Origin: Luteipulveratus flavus
GTDB lineage: Bacteria > Actinomycetota > Actinomycetes > Actinomycetales > Dermatophilaceae
Direction: 5' to 3'
Assembly (NCBI RefSeq): GCF_029439465.1
Contig: NZ_JAROAV010000024.1
Coordinates: 124,001-188,000, forward strand
Length of the DNA: 64,000 nt
The translations under genes and the position numbers were made by a program. The notes under the pieces were generated by a model, which searched no databases, was not told where the DNA came from, and saw nothing but the letters and a program-made list of their open reading frames with translations. Within the stretch, counting starts at the first letter, position 1; every line of letters begins with the position of its first letter. Below, piece by piece: positions 1 to 9,270 of the stretch.

Positions 1-1093
1 TCCACGTCACCACCCCTTCCTTGCTGAACGTGAACTCCGAGACGGTCAGCCCGAGCCGGATGAGCTCCTCGGCGACCACGTGCCGCCGCTCGAACTCGCA
101 CACGAAGATCAGGTGGCCGCCACCACCGGCGCCGGTGACCTTGCCACCGAGTGCGCCGAGCTCCAGCGACCGCGCGATGGCCGTGTCGATCAGGGGCGTG
201 GTGATGCGGGAGGACATCTTCCGCTTCTCCGACCAGGCCTGCCCGAGGAGGCGCCCGATCGTGTCGACCTCACCGCGCACCAGCGCGATCTTCATCTGCT
301 CCGCGAGCTCCTTCTGCGCGCGCAGACCCTCCAGTGCGTCGGCGTTGCCGGTCTCGTACCGGCTCACCTGGTCCTCGATGATGTGGTCGCTCACCCGGGT
401 GCGACCGGTGAAGGCGAGGAGCATGTTGTGCTCGAGCTCGTGGACGGTCGCGTCGCGGACCCGCAGCGGGTTGACCACGACCTGGTCCTTGAGGAACTCG
501 ATGAAGTTGAACCCGCCGAACGCCGCGGCGTACTGGTCCTGCGACCCGCCGGGGATGCCGAGGTCCTCTCGCTCCAGGCGGTAGGCCAGCTCGGCGACCT
601 CGTACGGCGTGAGGTCCAGCCCGCAGTGCTGGGCGACCAGGCCGATGACCGAGACCATCACCGCGCTGGAGGAGCCGAGGCCGGAGCCGGGCGGGGCGTT
701 GGTGTGCAGGAACAGGTCGAACCCGGTCACCGGCAGCGCGCCGTCGATCTCGCGGATCCGGGCGATCGCGGCCTTCGGCAGGTCCAGGTGGCCGTTCAGC
801 TCGACGTCGTCGTCGACACCGAAGCCGATCGAGGTGCCGTAGTCCAAGGACTGGACGGTGATGCGGCCGTCGGAGCGGGGTCGGAGCGTGGAGTAGCAGT
901 AGCTGGAGATGGTCGCCGACAGCACGGCGCCGCCCTCCCGCTGCGGGAACGGCGCGACGTCGGTACCGCCGCCGGCGAAGGAGATGCGCAGGGGGGCGCG
1001 GGCCCGCAGGACGGGTCGCCGGTAGTCGAACCGCGGGGGCTCGGCGGGCGCCTCCTGCGGGCGGGCGGACTGCGGGCGCAGCTGTTCGGTCAT
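1..1093 (-). CDS. hddA: GHMP kinase, D-glycero-D-manno-heptose-7-phosphate kinase-like (3' end outside window)
   Basis: Predicted small-molecule kinase that would phosphorylate a sugar phosphate at C1 with ATP, an early step toward a nucleotide-activated heptose. The N-terminus after the ATG at 1093 reads RAPLRISFAGGGTDVAPFP, which closely resembles the HddA subgroup of GHMP kinases. The ATP-binding GHMP motif PPGSGLGSSSAV lies near residue 135, and a glycine-rich GGKVTGAGGGGH segment lies near residue 335. About 364 codons are in the window and the stop lies beyond base 1, so the protein is nearly complete. An HddC-like nucleotidyltransferase at 26273-27040 closes the same cluster and supports a heptose pathway. 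A different sugar-1-kinase specificity is possible. The gene is divergent from the acyltransferase at 1166 and shares with it the palindromic site at 1132-1149. Confidence 0.8.
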   Translation of the reverse strand, partial: MTEQLRPQSARPQEAPAEPPRFDYRRPVLRARAPLRISFAGGGTDVAPFPQREGGAVLSATISSYCYSTLRPRSDGRITVQSLDYGTSIGFGVDDDVELNGHLDLPKAAIARIREIDGALPVTGFDLFLHTNAPPGSGLGSSSAVMVSVIGLVAQHCGLDLTPYEVAELAYRLEREDLGIPGGSQDQYAAAFGGFNFIEFLKDQVVVNPLRVRDATVHELEHNMLLAFTGRTRVSDHIIEDQVSRYETGNADALEGLRAQKELAEQMKIALVRGEVDTIGRLLGQAWSEKRKMSSRITTPLIDTAIARSLELGALGGKVTGAGGGGHLIFVCEFERRHVVAEELIRLGLTVSEFTFSKEGVVTW

Positions 1094-1131
1094 GGGCGCA
1101 CTAGCCTCCAGATCGACGTACGGCGCGTGGA

Positions 1132-1149
1132 ACCTACTAGATAGTAGGT
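1132..1149. promoter_or_regulatory. Palindromic operator-like site 1 (TACT-N4-AGTA)
   Basis: Perfect 8-bp inverted repeat, ACCTACTA-GA-TAGTAGGT, in the 72-bp divergent gap between the heptose kinase and the acyltransferase. Its core, TACTAGATAGTA at 1135-1146, matches the motif found in five other gaps of this cluster. Read on the minus strand it contains TACTAT, a plausible -10 hexamer for the kinase gene. It lies 16 bp upstream of the acyltransferase start. The operator role is inferred from recurrence and position. Confidence 0.65.
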
Positions 1150-1165
1150 GTGAACTGGAGCACAG

Positions 1166-2350
1166 ATGAAACGGATCCGCCTGATCGACGGCCTGCGGGC
1201 CGTCGCGGCCCTGCTCGTGCTGCTCTCGCACGTGGCGTTCTGGACCGGAGCCTCGGGCCAGGACGTGGTCGGCCGGCTGCTCGCCCGCGGTGACAGCGGG
1301 GTCGCGATCTTCTTCGCGCTCTCGGCGTTCCTGCTGCTGCGTCCATGGTTCCGGCACGGCCTGCTGGACACGCCCCGACCACGGCCGCGGACGTACGCCG
1401 TACGGCGGCTGGCCCGGATCCTGCCGGCGTACTGGCTCGCCCTGGTCGCGGTGCTCGTCGTCGCCGCGCTCGCCTCGTCGACCGGCGGGACCGGCTCGTG
1501 GCCGAAGGTGTTCGCGCACGTCCTGGTCCTGCAGGGCCTGACGGGCCAGACCTACCAGTCGTTCACCCAGACCTGGAGCCTCACCACCGAGCTGACGTTC
1601 TACCTCGCCGTGCCCTTCCTCGGCGCGGCGGCGTCGCGGGCCCTGCGCTCGGCCGGCGGCGTCCGGACGATCCTCGCCCGGTGCGGCGGGCTCGCGGTCG
1701 TCGGCCTGGCGCTGCAGGGCGTCGCGATGGCCTGGACCGGCGCAGGATCGCAGCGCGGGGCCGGTGTGCTGGCCACGAGCATCGTCGGCCACGGGGCGTG
1801 GTTCGCGGTCGGAGCGGCGATCGCGGTCACGGCCACGGCTCGGGACGCCGGCCGGCTGCCCTGGCGACCGGACGGCCGAGTCATGGCCTGGCTGAGGTTG
1901 CTGCGCTCCGCCGGCACCTGCCTGCTGGCCGCGCTCGCGGTGTACGTCCTCGCGGCCTCGCCACTCGCCGGACCGGTGGACCTCACGGCGCCCACCGTCG
2001 CCGAGGGGGTCGCCAAGGAGCTGCTCTACGCGCTGCTGGCCGGACTGCTCCTGGCGGCGGCCCTCGTCCCCACGCCCGCCGGGAGCGTGGCCGAGGCGGT
2101 CGGCCGGCACCCGGCGACGCACTGGGCCGGCGACATCTCCTACGGCGTCTTCCTCTGGCACGTGCTCGTGCTGCAGGTGATCTACCTGGCGACCGGGCGG
2201 CCGTTGTTCTCCGGCGCCTTCTGGTGGGTGCTGCTCCCGGTGCTGGGCCTCACGACCGCGGTGGCGTCGCTGTCGGCGCAGCTGGTCGAGCAGCCGGTGC
2301 TGCGCCGGGCGCACCGCCGCCCAGCGCCCGTGCCAGCAGCGCGAGAGTGA
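1166..2350 (+). CDS. Acyltransferase family 3 membrane protein (OafA/YrhL type)
   Basis: Polytopic membrane O-acyltransferase expected to transfer an acyl group, often acetyl, to a sugar hydroxyl on a surface glycan. The N-terminus carries the family signature LIDGLRAVAALLVLLSHVAF with its conserved histidine, followed by about ten hydrophobic segments over 394 residues. It lacks the C-terminal SGNH hydrolase domain present in the three other acyltransferases here. The ATG at 1166 follows CTGGAG at a suitable spacing. The last 101 bp overlap, convergently, the 3' end of the AftD-like gene. The acceptor cannot be read from the sequence. Confidence 0.85.
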   Translation: MKRIRLIDGLRAVAALLVLLSHVAFWTGASGQDVVGRLLARGDSGVAIFFALSAFLLLRPWFRHGLLDTPRPRPRTYAVRRLARILPAYWLALVAVLVVAALASSTGGTGSWPKVFAHVLVLQGLTGQTYQSFTQTWSLTTELTFYLAVPFLGAAASRALRSAGGVRTILARCGGLAVVGLALQGVAMAWTGAGSQRGAGVLATSIVGHGAWFAVGAAIAVTATARDAGRLPWRPDGRVMAWLRLLRSAGTCLLAALAVYVLAASPLAGPVDLTAPTVAEGVAKELLYALLAGLLLAAALVPTPAGSVAEAVGRHPATHWAGDISYGVFLWHVLVLQVIYLATGRPLFSGAFWWVLLPVLGLTTAVASLSAQLVEQPVLRRAHRRPAPVPAARE

Positions 2351-5300
2351 GCGTGCCCAGCAGCTGACCCGCCACGGCACCGACACTCTGCTGCTCGACC
2401 ACCCCGAGCGTCGCCATCGTGACGCCGGCCAAGGCCATCGCGACGGCTGCGGCGGGGGCGACCCATCGTCGCGGCGTCACCGAGGCGAGGACGCCGACCA
2501 GCAGACCCGCCGGGCCGGCGACGACGCCGCCCACCAGGACCGCAGCGACAGCTCCCACCCACCGGGGCCGCGACGCCTCCGCCCGGGGTCCGCCCACAGG
2601 CTGTGCCAGCTCGCGAGGGGTACGGCCACGGGTGAGGATCGCCACGACGGCGAGCAGCAGGACGGCGAGCGCGCCCGCCACCAGACCCGCCCGATGCGTC
2701 GAGGTCGGCGCGAACTCGATGCGCACACCGGTCGCACGAGGGTCGTCCAGCCGGAACCCCTGCCGCCACCCGTCCACGGTCACCGGCCGCAGCACGGACC
2801 CGTCGTCCGTGGTCGCCCGCCAGCCGTCGTTGGCGCCCTCGGTGAGGGCCAGGACGGCCGGAGCACCGGACGCCACCCGGACCGAATGAAGGCCGGGCGC
2901 CTGCCGTACCTCGTCGACGCGTCGTGGGGTGTGAGCGGCGGGCTGGGTCGCCGCGCTCGGACGCAGCAGCACGGACTCGGTGCGGACGCCGGTGCCGGGC
3001 CCGGCGTCGACGGGCACCCGGCCGGCGGCCACCGTCACCTCCCTGGCCCCGCAGGGCCGCGCCGGCACCGACGCGCCGGTCAGCAGCGCGCTGCGCTCAG
3101 CACGAGCGGCCAGGGGTACCGACCGCGGGCCGACCGCCAGCGTGCCGGCGCTTCCGCACGGCAGGTCCACGGCCCCCGAGGTGGGGACGGTCACCCCGTC
3201 CAGCACGAGGTCCGGCGCGGTCCAGGTGCCGCGGTGCGCCCCCTTCACCAGCTGGACGGTCAGCCGGTCGCCCCGGACACGTGTCGCGCCGCCGTCGGGG
3301 CCGAGCCGCTGGACGGTCCGGCCGGTGAGCACGCGGACGGCCCGCACGGGGTCGCCGCCGGAGACCCGGATTCCCTCGACCCGGGCATCGCGCGGGAGCG
3401 TGACGGTGAGGGTGGGCAGCTCGTCGCCGGGGTCGGGTACCCACCGCGTCGACGGGTCGGCGTCCAGGGCCGCGCCGGGGCGGGCCGTCGGGTCGAGGTC
3501 ACGCCGCGAGCTGCCCCGGACGGGAGTGCCGCCGTCCAGCAGGGCGTCCAGGGCCGGGCCCCACACCGGTCGCACGGAGACGGTCGGCGTCAGCACTCCG
3601 CCGGCTGCCACGTCCACGACCCGGCGCAGCGCCGCGGGGTCCTCGCCGTCACGTCCCTGCGCCGAGCGCTCACGCGGGTCCCGGCGCAGCAGCACCGCGT
3701 CGCGGGTGGCATCGACACGTCCGGGGAGGCGGAGCCGGGTGCCGAGCTCGGGCACCGCGGACAGGGTGACGTCGGTGATCCCGACCTGGCGGTCGTCGGC
3801 GCCCGCGTCGAGGCCGATCGTCACCGAGCGGGCCGCCGTCCGCACGTCGAGCTGCGCGACGCCGTCGCGGACCCGAACGGACTGCCGGGCGCCGTCCACG
3901 CTGACGTCGACCGCACCGGGGGTCGTGAGACCCGGACCGGTGGCGAGCCGGATCCGGAGGGTGCCGACCGCACGCGGCCGGGCGAGCCCCAGCGCAAGGG
4001 TGGCCGAGCTGCCCTGGTCCGAGACCCACGCCGTCGCCGGGTCGCCGTCCACGGCCGACGCCGGACCGGCTCCCGGCCCGAGGTACCCGCGGGCGAAGGG
4101 GTCGGCGGCCGACGAGGAGGCGGTCAGCGAGGCCAGCCCGACCAGCTCGCGGGTCGTCTCGTGCGCCGCGTCCCCGGCCGGGGGCAGGTCGCGAGCACCC
4201 ACCCGGGTCGGTGCCGGGTCGGAGGCGAGCAGGGTCGGTCCGTATGCGTCGGCGGTCGGCCGACCGTTGTTGTACGCCCTGCGCCGCAGGGAGTCGGTCA
4301 CGACGCCCGGACCGGCCGCGCTCGCGTCGACGTCGGCCCACTCCGAGCGCCCGAGCAGACCGTCCGCCGTCACGTCGAACAGGCTCTCCGGACCGCCCCT
4401 GACCGTGACCCGGTCGCGCGCGTCGTACGCCGTCACGCCGCCCGCCGGAGCTGCGACGCGCCAGATGCTGGTGCTCGGCCCGACGGCCGGCAGCCGGGTG
4501 AAGCCCGGTGAGGCGCCGAGGGTGCGTTCGACCAGCCGCCAGGTCTCGGCGTCCACGGACGCGGCGAGGTCGTGCCGGACCACCACCCGGTCGACCCCCG
4601 TCCGGGCCAGACCCGCGGCGAGGCCGGGCTGCGACACGCCCGACGCCGCGAGCTGGTCGGCGGTGTCCAGCAGCCGGGTGGACGCGGGCGCGCCGAGCGG
4701 CGCCGAGGCGCGGACCACGACCGGTGACTGCGCGAGGGCGGAGAGCGGCTCGTCGGTCGCACTCCCCCACGTGTAGTGCGCGTTGCGCGACGCGGGCAGC
4801 AGAAGGGTGGAGCCACCGCGCTCCTGCGCCAGCCGGTCCACCGTGGTCGCGACCCGGTGCCACTCCGCCGGCACCCGCTCGTACCCCTGGGCGTCCGCGG
4901 TCCGCCCGACCCACAGCGTGGTCATCGAGGCGAGCAGCACCCCCACGACCGCGAGCACGCCGACCCGCGCCGCCGTCGTCCTCCAGGACCCGAGCCGCCC
5001 GAGCAGGTACGCGAGCCCGAGCACGAGCGGGAGCCGCAGCACCGGGTCGGCCTTGTGCACGTTGCGCAGCGGTGCCAGCGGCCCGTCGAGAGCGGACTGC
5101 ACCTGCGTCGCGAACGGACTGCCGGCGGTCCCGGGATGACCCACCGCCATGAGCACGGTGCCCAGCAGAGCCGCGGCCAGGGCGAACCGCGCCGGGTGCG
5201 TGAGGGTTCCGCCTCGGCGACGGAGCAGCACGAGCCCGGCGGCGCCGAGGCCGGCGACGGCACTGGTCGTGACGATCGCGAGCGGGTCCTGGGCCATCAC

Positions 5301-6188
5301 CCAGCCCGCCTGCCAGACCGGGTGGCTCTCGGAGTCGAGGATGTAGGCGACCCAGTGCGACGCGCCGCGCAGCGTGTTCGGCACCGACGTGACGGCGGTG
5401 GTGATGCGGGAGGTCTCGATGAAGTCCAGGAACGGGTAGGCGTACCGGCCCAGCACCAGCAGCGGCAGGACCCACCACAGCGCACCGAGGGCCACGCCGG
5501 GAACCCACCAGGCCAGCGCCCGCAGCCGGCCGCCGCGGGACGCCGTCACGATCAGCAGCAGCGGGAGGAGCAGCACGACCGCCGACGCCGTGGCGTTGAC
5601 CCCGCCCAGCGCGGCGGTCAGCAGGCCCGTCACCGCCGCGGCGTGCAGGCGGGTCCGGTGGGTCGCGTCCGGGCCGACCATCGGCAGGGCGGCCAGCACC
5701 AGCCAGGGCGCGACCGCCAGTGGCCACGCCTCCGCCGAGATCTCCGACAGCACGGTGAGCACCCGGCAGGACAGCGCGTACGCCAGTCCCGCGACCAGCG
5801 CCGGACCCGCGCCGGCGACCCCCGTCCGCCGCACCAGCCGTTCGGCCCCCAGGAACGCCACCAGCAGCAGGAGGGACCACCACACCCGCTGGCAGGCCCA
5901 CGCCGGCAGCCCGAGGGACTGGCCGATCCCCATCACCGGACCGAACGGGAAGAGGTACCCGTACGCCTGGTTCTGCAGCTCACCGAGCCCGGCGTGGTCG
6001 TTCCAGGCCGACAGGGCTCGGGACAGGTACGTCCAGGGCGCGATGGTCAGGTCGACCTTGGTGTCCGGCTGGACCCGGCCGGGGGCGATCAGCCACGGCA
6101 GCACGGCGACGGCGACCGCGACCAGGACCCGGTGGACCCGCGTGGGGTCGATCGCCGGGACGTGCCGGGCGGCCGGCGCCGCCGTCAT
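2250..6188 (-). CDS. AftD-like alpha-(1->3)-arabinofuranosyltransferase (DUF3367), copy 1
   Basis: Very large membrane glycosyltransferase of the GT-C fold, 1312 residues. In mycobacteria AftD adds arabinofuranose to cell-wall arabinan from a lipid-linked donor outside the membrane. The N-terminal half has many hydrophobic helices. The first extracytoplasmic loop carries PDTKVDLTIAP with Asp42, which pairs with NTDIKPEVYIAP in the second copy. The middle is extracytoplasmic with two discoidin-like signatures (GDPATAW near residue 713, ADPSTRW near 916), probably carbohydrate-binding. About four helices close the C-terminus. The ATG at 6188 overlaps the stop of the preceding methyltransferase as ATGA, giving a three-gene unit. 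Whether the donor is arabinose or another sugar is unknown, particularly if the host makes no mycolyl-arabinogalactan. Confidence 0.82.
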   Translation of the reverse strand: MTAAPAARHVPAIDPTRVHRVLVAVAVAVLPWLIAPGRVQPDTKVDLTIAPWTYLSRALSAWNDHAGLGELQNQAYGYLFPFGPVMGIGQSLGLPAWACQRVWWSLLLLVAFLGAERLVRRTGVAGAGPALVAGLAYALSCRVLTVLSEISAEAWPLAVAPWLVLAALPMVGPDATHRTRLHAAAVTGLLTAALGGVNATASAVVLLLPLLLIVTASRGGRLRALAWWVPGVALGALWWVLPLLVLGRYAYPFLDFIETSRITTAVTSVPNTLRGASHWVAYILDSESHPVWQAGWVMAQDPLAIVTTSAVAGLGAAGLVLLRRRGGTLTHPARFALAAALLGTVLMAVGHPGTAGSPFATQVQSALDGPLAPLRNVHKADPVLRLPLVLGLAYLLGRLGSWRTTAARVGVLAVVGVLLASMTTLWVGRTADAQGYERVPAEWHRVATTVDRLAQERGGSTLLLPASRNAHYTWGSATDEPLSALAQSPVVVRASAPLGAPASTRLLDTADQLAASGVSQPGLAAGLARTGVDRVVVRHDLAASVDAETWRLVERTLGASPGFTRLPAVGPSTSIWRVAAPAGGVTAYDARDRVTVRGGPESLFDVTADGLLGRSEWADVDASAAGPGVVTDSLRRRAYNNGRPTADAYGPTLLASDPAPTRVGARDLPPAGDAAHETTRELVGLASLTASSSAADPFARGYLGPGAGPASAVDGDPATAWVSDQGSSATLALGLARPRAVGTLRIRLATGPGLTTPGAVDVSVDGARQSVRVRDGVAQLDVRTAARSVTIGLDAGADDRQVGITDVTLSAVPELGTRLRLPGRVDATRDAVLLRRDPRERSAQGRDGEDPAALRRVVDVAAGGVLTPTVSVRPVWGPALDALLDGGTPVRGSSRRDLDPTARPGAALDADPSTRWVPDPGDELPTLTVTLPRDARVEGIRVSGGDPVRAVRVLTGRTVQRLGPDGGATRVRGDRLTVQLVKGAHRGTWTAPDLVLDGVTVPTSGAVDLPCGSAGTLAVGPRSVPLAARAERSALLTGASVPARPCGAREVTVAAGRVPVDAGPGTGVRTESVLLRPSAATQPAAHTPRRVDEVRQAPGLHSVRVASGAPAVLALTEGANDGWRATTDDGSVLRPVTVDGWRQGFRLDDPRATGVRIEFAPTSTHRAGLVAGALAVLLLAVVAILTRGRTPRELAQPVGGPRAEASRPRWVGAVAAVLVGGVVAGPAGLLVGVLASVTPRRWVAPAAAVAMALAGVTMATLGVVEQQSVGAVAGQLLGTLTLALLARALGGGAPGAAPAARPAAPTATPPRS

Positions 6189-6898
6189 CGGCGACGCAGG
6201 ATCAGCAGCAGGTTCCAGGTGAGCAGCTCGCGGGCCCCGGGGACCTTCAGCAGGTGCTCGGCCACATCGGGAAGGTAGCGCGGACGCGCGACCAGGACCT
6301 CCACCTCCGGCTGGCGTCGGGCCCACCGCAGGCCCTGCGCGACGCTCACCCGGAACAGCGTCCGGTCGACGGTGTTCTTGGGCGGGTGGCCGTGCCGGCG
6401 CTCGTAGCGTCGAGCGGCGCGCTTGCCGCCGAGCCAGTGCCACGGCGAGGTCTCGTGGCCGCCCCACGGCGAGAGCCAGTTGGTGTAGGAGAGGAACACC
6501 AGGCCGCCCGGGCGCACGACCCGGACCATCTCGTCCGCCACCGCCTCGGGCTCGCGGACGTGCTCCCACAGGTTGCTGGAGAAGACCAGGTCGACGCTGC
6601 GGTCCGCCAGCGGCAGCGCGGCGGCGGTCGCGACGACGCCCCCGTCGGCGACCGAGGACACCATCGGGTCGTGGTCGACCGGGACGTACCTCGCCCCGGC
6701 CGCGCGGAACGCGTCGGCGAACTGCCGCGGCCCGGCGCCGACGTCCAGGACGACCCGGTCGCGCAGCTCGGTCCAGTCCCGCAGCAGGGCGATCGAGTCG
6801 TCGGCCAGAGCGCCGTAGAAGCGGTCCGGCTCGGTCTGCTCGACACGGAAGGCGGAGAAGAGCCGGACGGAGCGGGAGATGCCTCGTCCGGAGCTCAT
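6185..6898 (-). CDS. Class I SAM-dependent methyltransferase
   Basis: Predicted cytoplasmic methyltransferase of 237 residues with the Rossmann motif I VVLDVGAGPRQF near residue 50, an acidic PVDHD strand that would bind the SAM ribose, and an SSNLWEHV segment typical of Methyltransf_11-type enzymes. It is coupled to both neighbours: its ATG (6898) overlaps the previous stop as ATGA and its stop overlaps the AftD-like start. This placement suggests that it modifies a glycan precursor or lipid intermediate of the same pathway. The substrate cannot be read from the sequence. Confidence 0.8.
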   Translation of the reverse strand: MSSGRGISRSVRLFSAFRVEQTEPDRFYGALADDSIALLRDWTELRDRVVLDVGAGPRQFADAFRAAGARYVPVDHDPMVSSVADGGVVATAAALPLADRSVDLVFSSNLWEHVREPEAVADEMVRVVRPGGLVFLSYTNWLSPWGGHETSPWHWLGGKRAARRYERRHGHPPKNTVDRTLFRVSVAQGLRWARRQPEVEVLVARPRYLPDVAEHLLKVPGARELLTWNLLLILRRR

Positions 6899-7758
6899 GC
6901 GTCTCCCCTCGGCCGCCGCGCGACCAGCTGCAGGGTGGGCCGCATCGGCGGGTACGCCAGCCGTGCCCCGAGCACCGCCGGAGCCGTGGCGAGGCCGAGC
7001 GCGAGCACCGGCTTGGAGGCCAGGACGCCGGCCGGTCGGGGCGACCGGGCGGCGACGCGCGCCACGCTCGCGGCGTCGGTCACGACGCTGTCGAGGACGG
7101 GACGGCGGACCTCGACGTCGACGAATCCGGCGACGCGCGCCAGCCGGGCCAGGCTGTCGGCGGTGAAGAAGCGGATGTGAGTGGGGTCCTCGAGCATCCA
7201 CCACGCCTGGCCGTACCAGCGCGGACCGGTGGAGTCGCCGGCGGGCGTGAGGAACTGGGCGACCCCGCCGGGGCGCAGCAGGTCCCGGGCGACGCGCAGG
7301 GTCCGCGCGGGATCGAGGACGTGCTCCAGCACGTGGATGCCGTAGACGAGGTCGGCGGTGACGTCCGCCGCCCGCACCTGCTCGACCGGCGCCGGCCACA
7401 GCCGCGCGTGCGCCCGCACGACGGGGTCGACCTCGAGCTCGAGCTGGTCGGGGTCGGCGCCCGCGATATTCGCGCCTGCGTCGTGGAAGCGGCGCAGCAG
7501 CGCGCCGGTGCCGTACCCGACCTCGAACACCGACTCCGGCGGGCGCGGGAGACCACGCCGCAGGGTCGCGTACGTCAGGGCCAGCCGCGCGCGGTCCAGG
7601 GTCGGCTCACCGCCGTACGCATGCTCTCGGTGAGCCGCCGGCGCGGCGGTGAGATCACGGGTCAGATGACCGCAGACCGCACACTCCCGCAGGACCGCTC
7701 CCCCGCGCAGCGGCCGCTCACGCAGCCGGTCGCCACAGACCTCGCACACACCGACCAT
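6895..7758 (-). CDS. SAM-dependent methyltransferase with N-terminal zinc ribbon
   Basis: A 287-residue protein whose first 35 residues hold two cysteine pairs (CEVCGD and CAVCGH), an apparent metal-binding ribbon like that of sugar C-methyltransferases and related enzymes. A class I methyltransferase domain follows, with motif I VFEVGYGTGALL near residue 100 and an HVLEHVLDP segment near 150. It is the first gene of the methyltransferase-methyltransferase-AftD-like unit. The start codon at 7758 lies only 10 bp from palindromic site 2, so binding there could block transcription. Activity on a nucleotide sugar is a reasonable guess but is not shown. Confidence 0.8.
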   Translation of the reverse strand: MVGVCEVCGDRLRERPLRGGAVLRECAVCGHLTRDLTAAPAAHREHAYGGEPTLDRARLALTYATLRRGLPRPPESVFEVGYGTGALLRRFHDAGANIAGADPDQLELEVDPVVRAHARLWPAPVEQVRAADVTADLVYGIHVLEHVLDPARTLRVARDLLRPGGVAQFLTPAGDSTGPRWYGQAWWMLEDPTHIRFFTADSLARLARVAGFVDVEVRRPVLDSVVTDAASVARVAARSPRPAGVLASKPVLALGLATAPAVLGARLAYPPMRPTLQLVARRPRGDA

Positions 7759-7768
7759 CCTGTTCTGC

Positions 7769-7795
7769 TACCTCTCAGTAACTATCGGCGTTACT
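7769..7795. promoter_or_regulatory. Palindromic operator-like site 2 with overlapping inverted repeat
   Basis: TACCTCTCAGTA at 7769-7780 matches TACT-N4-AGTA with one mismatch. Its right half also starts a second inverted repeat, AGTAAC (7777-7782) and GTTACT (7790-7795) with a 7-bp spacer. Both lie in the 102-bp divergent gap between the zinc-ribbon methyltransferase and the GT4 gene. TACTCT at 7792-7797 could be a -10 for the GT4 gene. Function is inferred. Confidence 0.5.
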
Positions 7796-7860
7796 CTAAC
7801 GGGCGCGTGTGTGACTGCTGTCTCATCCTGCACGCGACCTTGCACCCGAAGGAGGACCGT

Positions 7861-9198
7861 TTGTCACGGCCCACCGGCAGCCCGTCCGCACCGGCGCACC
7901 GCCGACCCCTGCGCGTCCTCTACCTGTCCTGGCGCGACCGGGAGAATCCCGAGGCCGGCGGCTCGGAGACGTTCGTCGAGCGGACCGCCCATGTCCTGAC
8001 CCAGCTCGGCCACGAGGTCACCCTCTTCACCTCGCGCTTCCCCGGCGCGCAGGCCGAGACGACCCACGACGCCGTGAAGGTCGTCCGCCGCGGCAACCGG
8101 TTCAGCTGCTACGCCCACGGCATCGCGCACATCGCCCGGCACCGCGACGACTACGACATCGTCATCGACGTCCAGAACGGCGTGCCCTTCTGGTCCCCGC
8201 TCGTCGCCAAGGCGCCGGTCGTCAACGTCGTGCACCACGTCCACCGCGACCAGTGGAAGGTCATCTTCGGCCGGGCCCTCGGACGGGTCGGCTGGTTCCT
8301 GGAGTCGCGCATCGCCCCGAAGGTCTACCGACGCTCGCGCTACGTCACCGTCTCGCAGGCGACCCGCTCCGACCTCGGCCGGCTCGGCGTCGCCGCGGAC
8401 CGCGTGGACCTGATCTACAGCGGCAACGACCACCCCGAGGACCTCGCGTCGTACGCCGACATCCCGCGCACCGAGCACCCCTCGATCTGCGTGCTCGGCC
8501 GGCTGGTGCCGCACAAGCAGGTCGAGGCCGCCATCGACATCGTCGCCGACCTCAGCGACCGCTACCCCGACCTCCAGCTGGCCGTCGTGGGTAGCGGGTA
8601 CTGGGAGGCTCGGCTGCGGGAGCACGCCGCCGCGCGAGGCGTCGGTGAGCGGGTGGCGTTCCACGGCTTCGTCGACGAGGCGACCAAGCACCGGCTGCTC
8701 GCCCAGTCGTGGCTCATGCTGATGCCCTCCCACAAGGAGGGCTGGGGTCTGACCATCGTCGAGGCCGGCCTGCACGCGACGCCCGCCGTGGCGTTCGCGC
8801 ACGCGGGCGGGCCGAGCGAGTCGATCCAGCACGGCCGTACCGGGCTGCTGGCGCGGGACGTCGCCGAGATGACCCACCAGGTCGAGCACCTGCTGCGGCG
8901 GACCACCCTGCGCGAGCGTCTCGGCGCCGGTGCCCGTACGCACGCCCGCAGCTTCGACTGGTCGGTGAGCGGCACCCTGCTCTCCCACACGCTGGGATCG
9001 GTGCTCGGTCACGTCGACCGGCTGCCGCAGCCGAGCGCGAGCACGCTGACGCTCACCCCGGTCGAGGACCTGGACGGTGACGGCGCGGCGGGCGAGCACG
9101 ACGAGCTGGACGCGCTGCTGCCGATGGTCGAGGCGGTGCTGCTCACCGAGCAGGTCGACGACGTGATCGACCCGGCGCTGCTGCAGCGCTCCTCCTGA
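7861..9198 (+). CDS. GT4-family glycosyltransferase
   Basis: Retaining GT-B glycosyltransferase, 445 residues, expected to transfer a sugar from a nucleotide donor in the cytoplasm. The N-terminal domain begins RVLYLSWRDRENPEAGGSE, and the C-terminal domain carries the GT4 E-x7-E signature in EGWGLTIVEAG near residue 295. A short acidic tail follows the catalytic domain. I chose the TTG at 7861 because GGAGG at 7851-7855 sits 5 nt upstream and homology begins just after it. The reading frame stays open further upstream, but without a good ribosome site. A strong hairpin terminator follows the stop codon. Confidence 0.85.
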   Translation: MSRPTGSPSAPAHRRPLRVLYLSWRDRENPEAGGSETFVERTAHVLTQLGHEVTLFTSRFPGAQAETTHDAVKVVRRGNRFSCYAHGIAHIARHRDDYDIVIDVQNGVPFWSPLVAKAPVVNVVHHVHRDQWKVIFGRALGRVGWFLESRIAPKVYRRSRYVTVSQATRSDLGRLGVAADRVDLIYSGNDHPEDLASYADIPRTEHPSICVLGRLVPHKQVEAAIDIVADLSDRYPDLQLAVVGSGYWEARLREHAAARGVGERVAFHGFVDEATKHRLLAQSWLMLMPSHKEGWGLTIVEAGLHATPAVAFAHAGGPSESIQHGRTGLLARDVAEMTHQVEHLLRRTTLRERLGAGARTHARSFDWSVSGTLLSHTLGSVLGHVDRLPQPSASTLTLTPVEDLDGDGAAGEHDELDALLPMVEAVLLTEQVDDVIDPALLQRSS

Positions 9199-9204
9199 CC
9201 CAGG

Positions 9205-9248
9205 AGCACGACGAAGGGCCGCCCCTCGGGGCGGCCCTTCGTCGTGCT
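9205..9248. terminator. Long bidirectional hairpin terminator
   Basis: Perfect inverted repeat with 21-bp arms (9205-9225 and 9228-9248). The two central bases 9226-9227 give an effective CTCG turn. It starts 6 bp after the GT4 stop codon and ends 22 bp before the stop of the convergent DUF2613-like gene, so it could end transcription from both sides. Confidence 0.85.
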
Positions 9249-9270
9249 GTGCGGCCTGCGCCGCCCGTCG

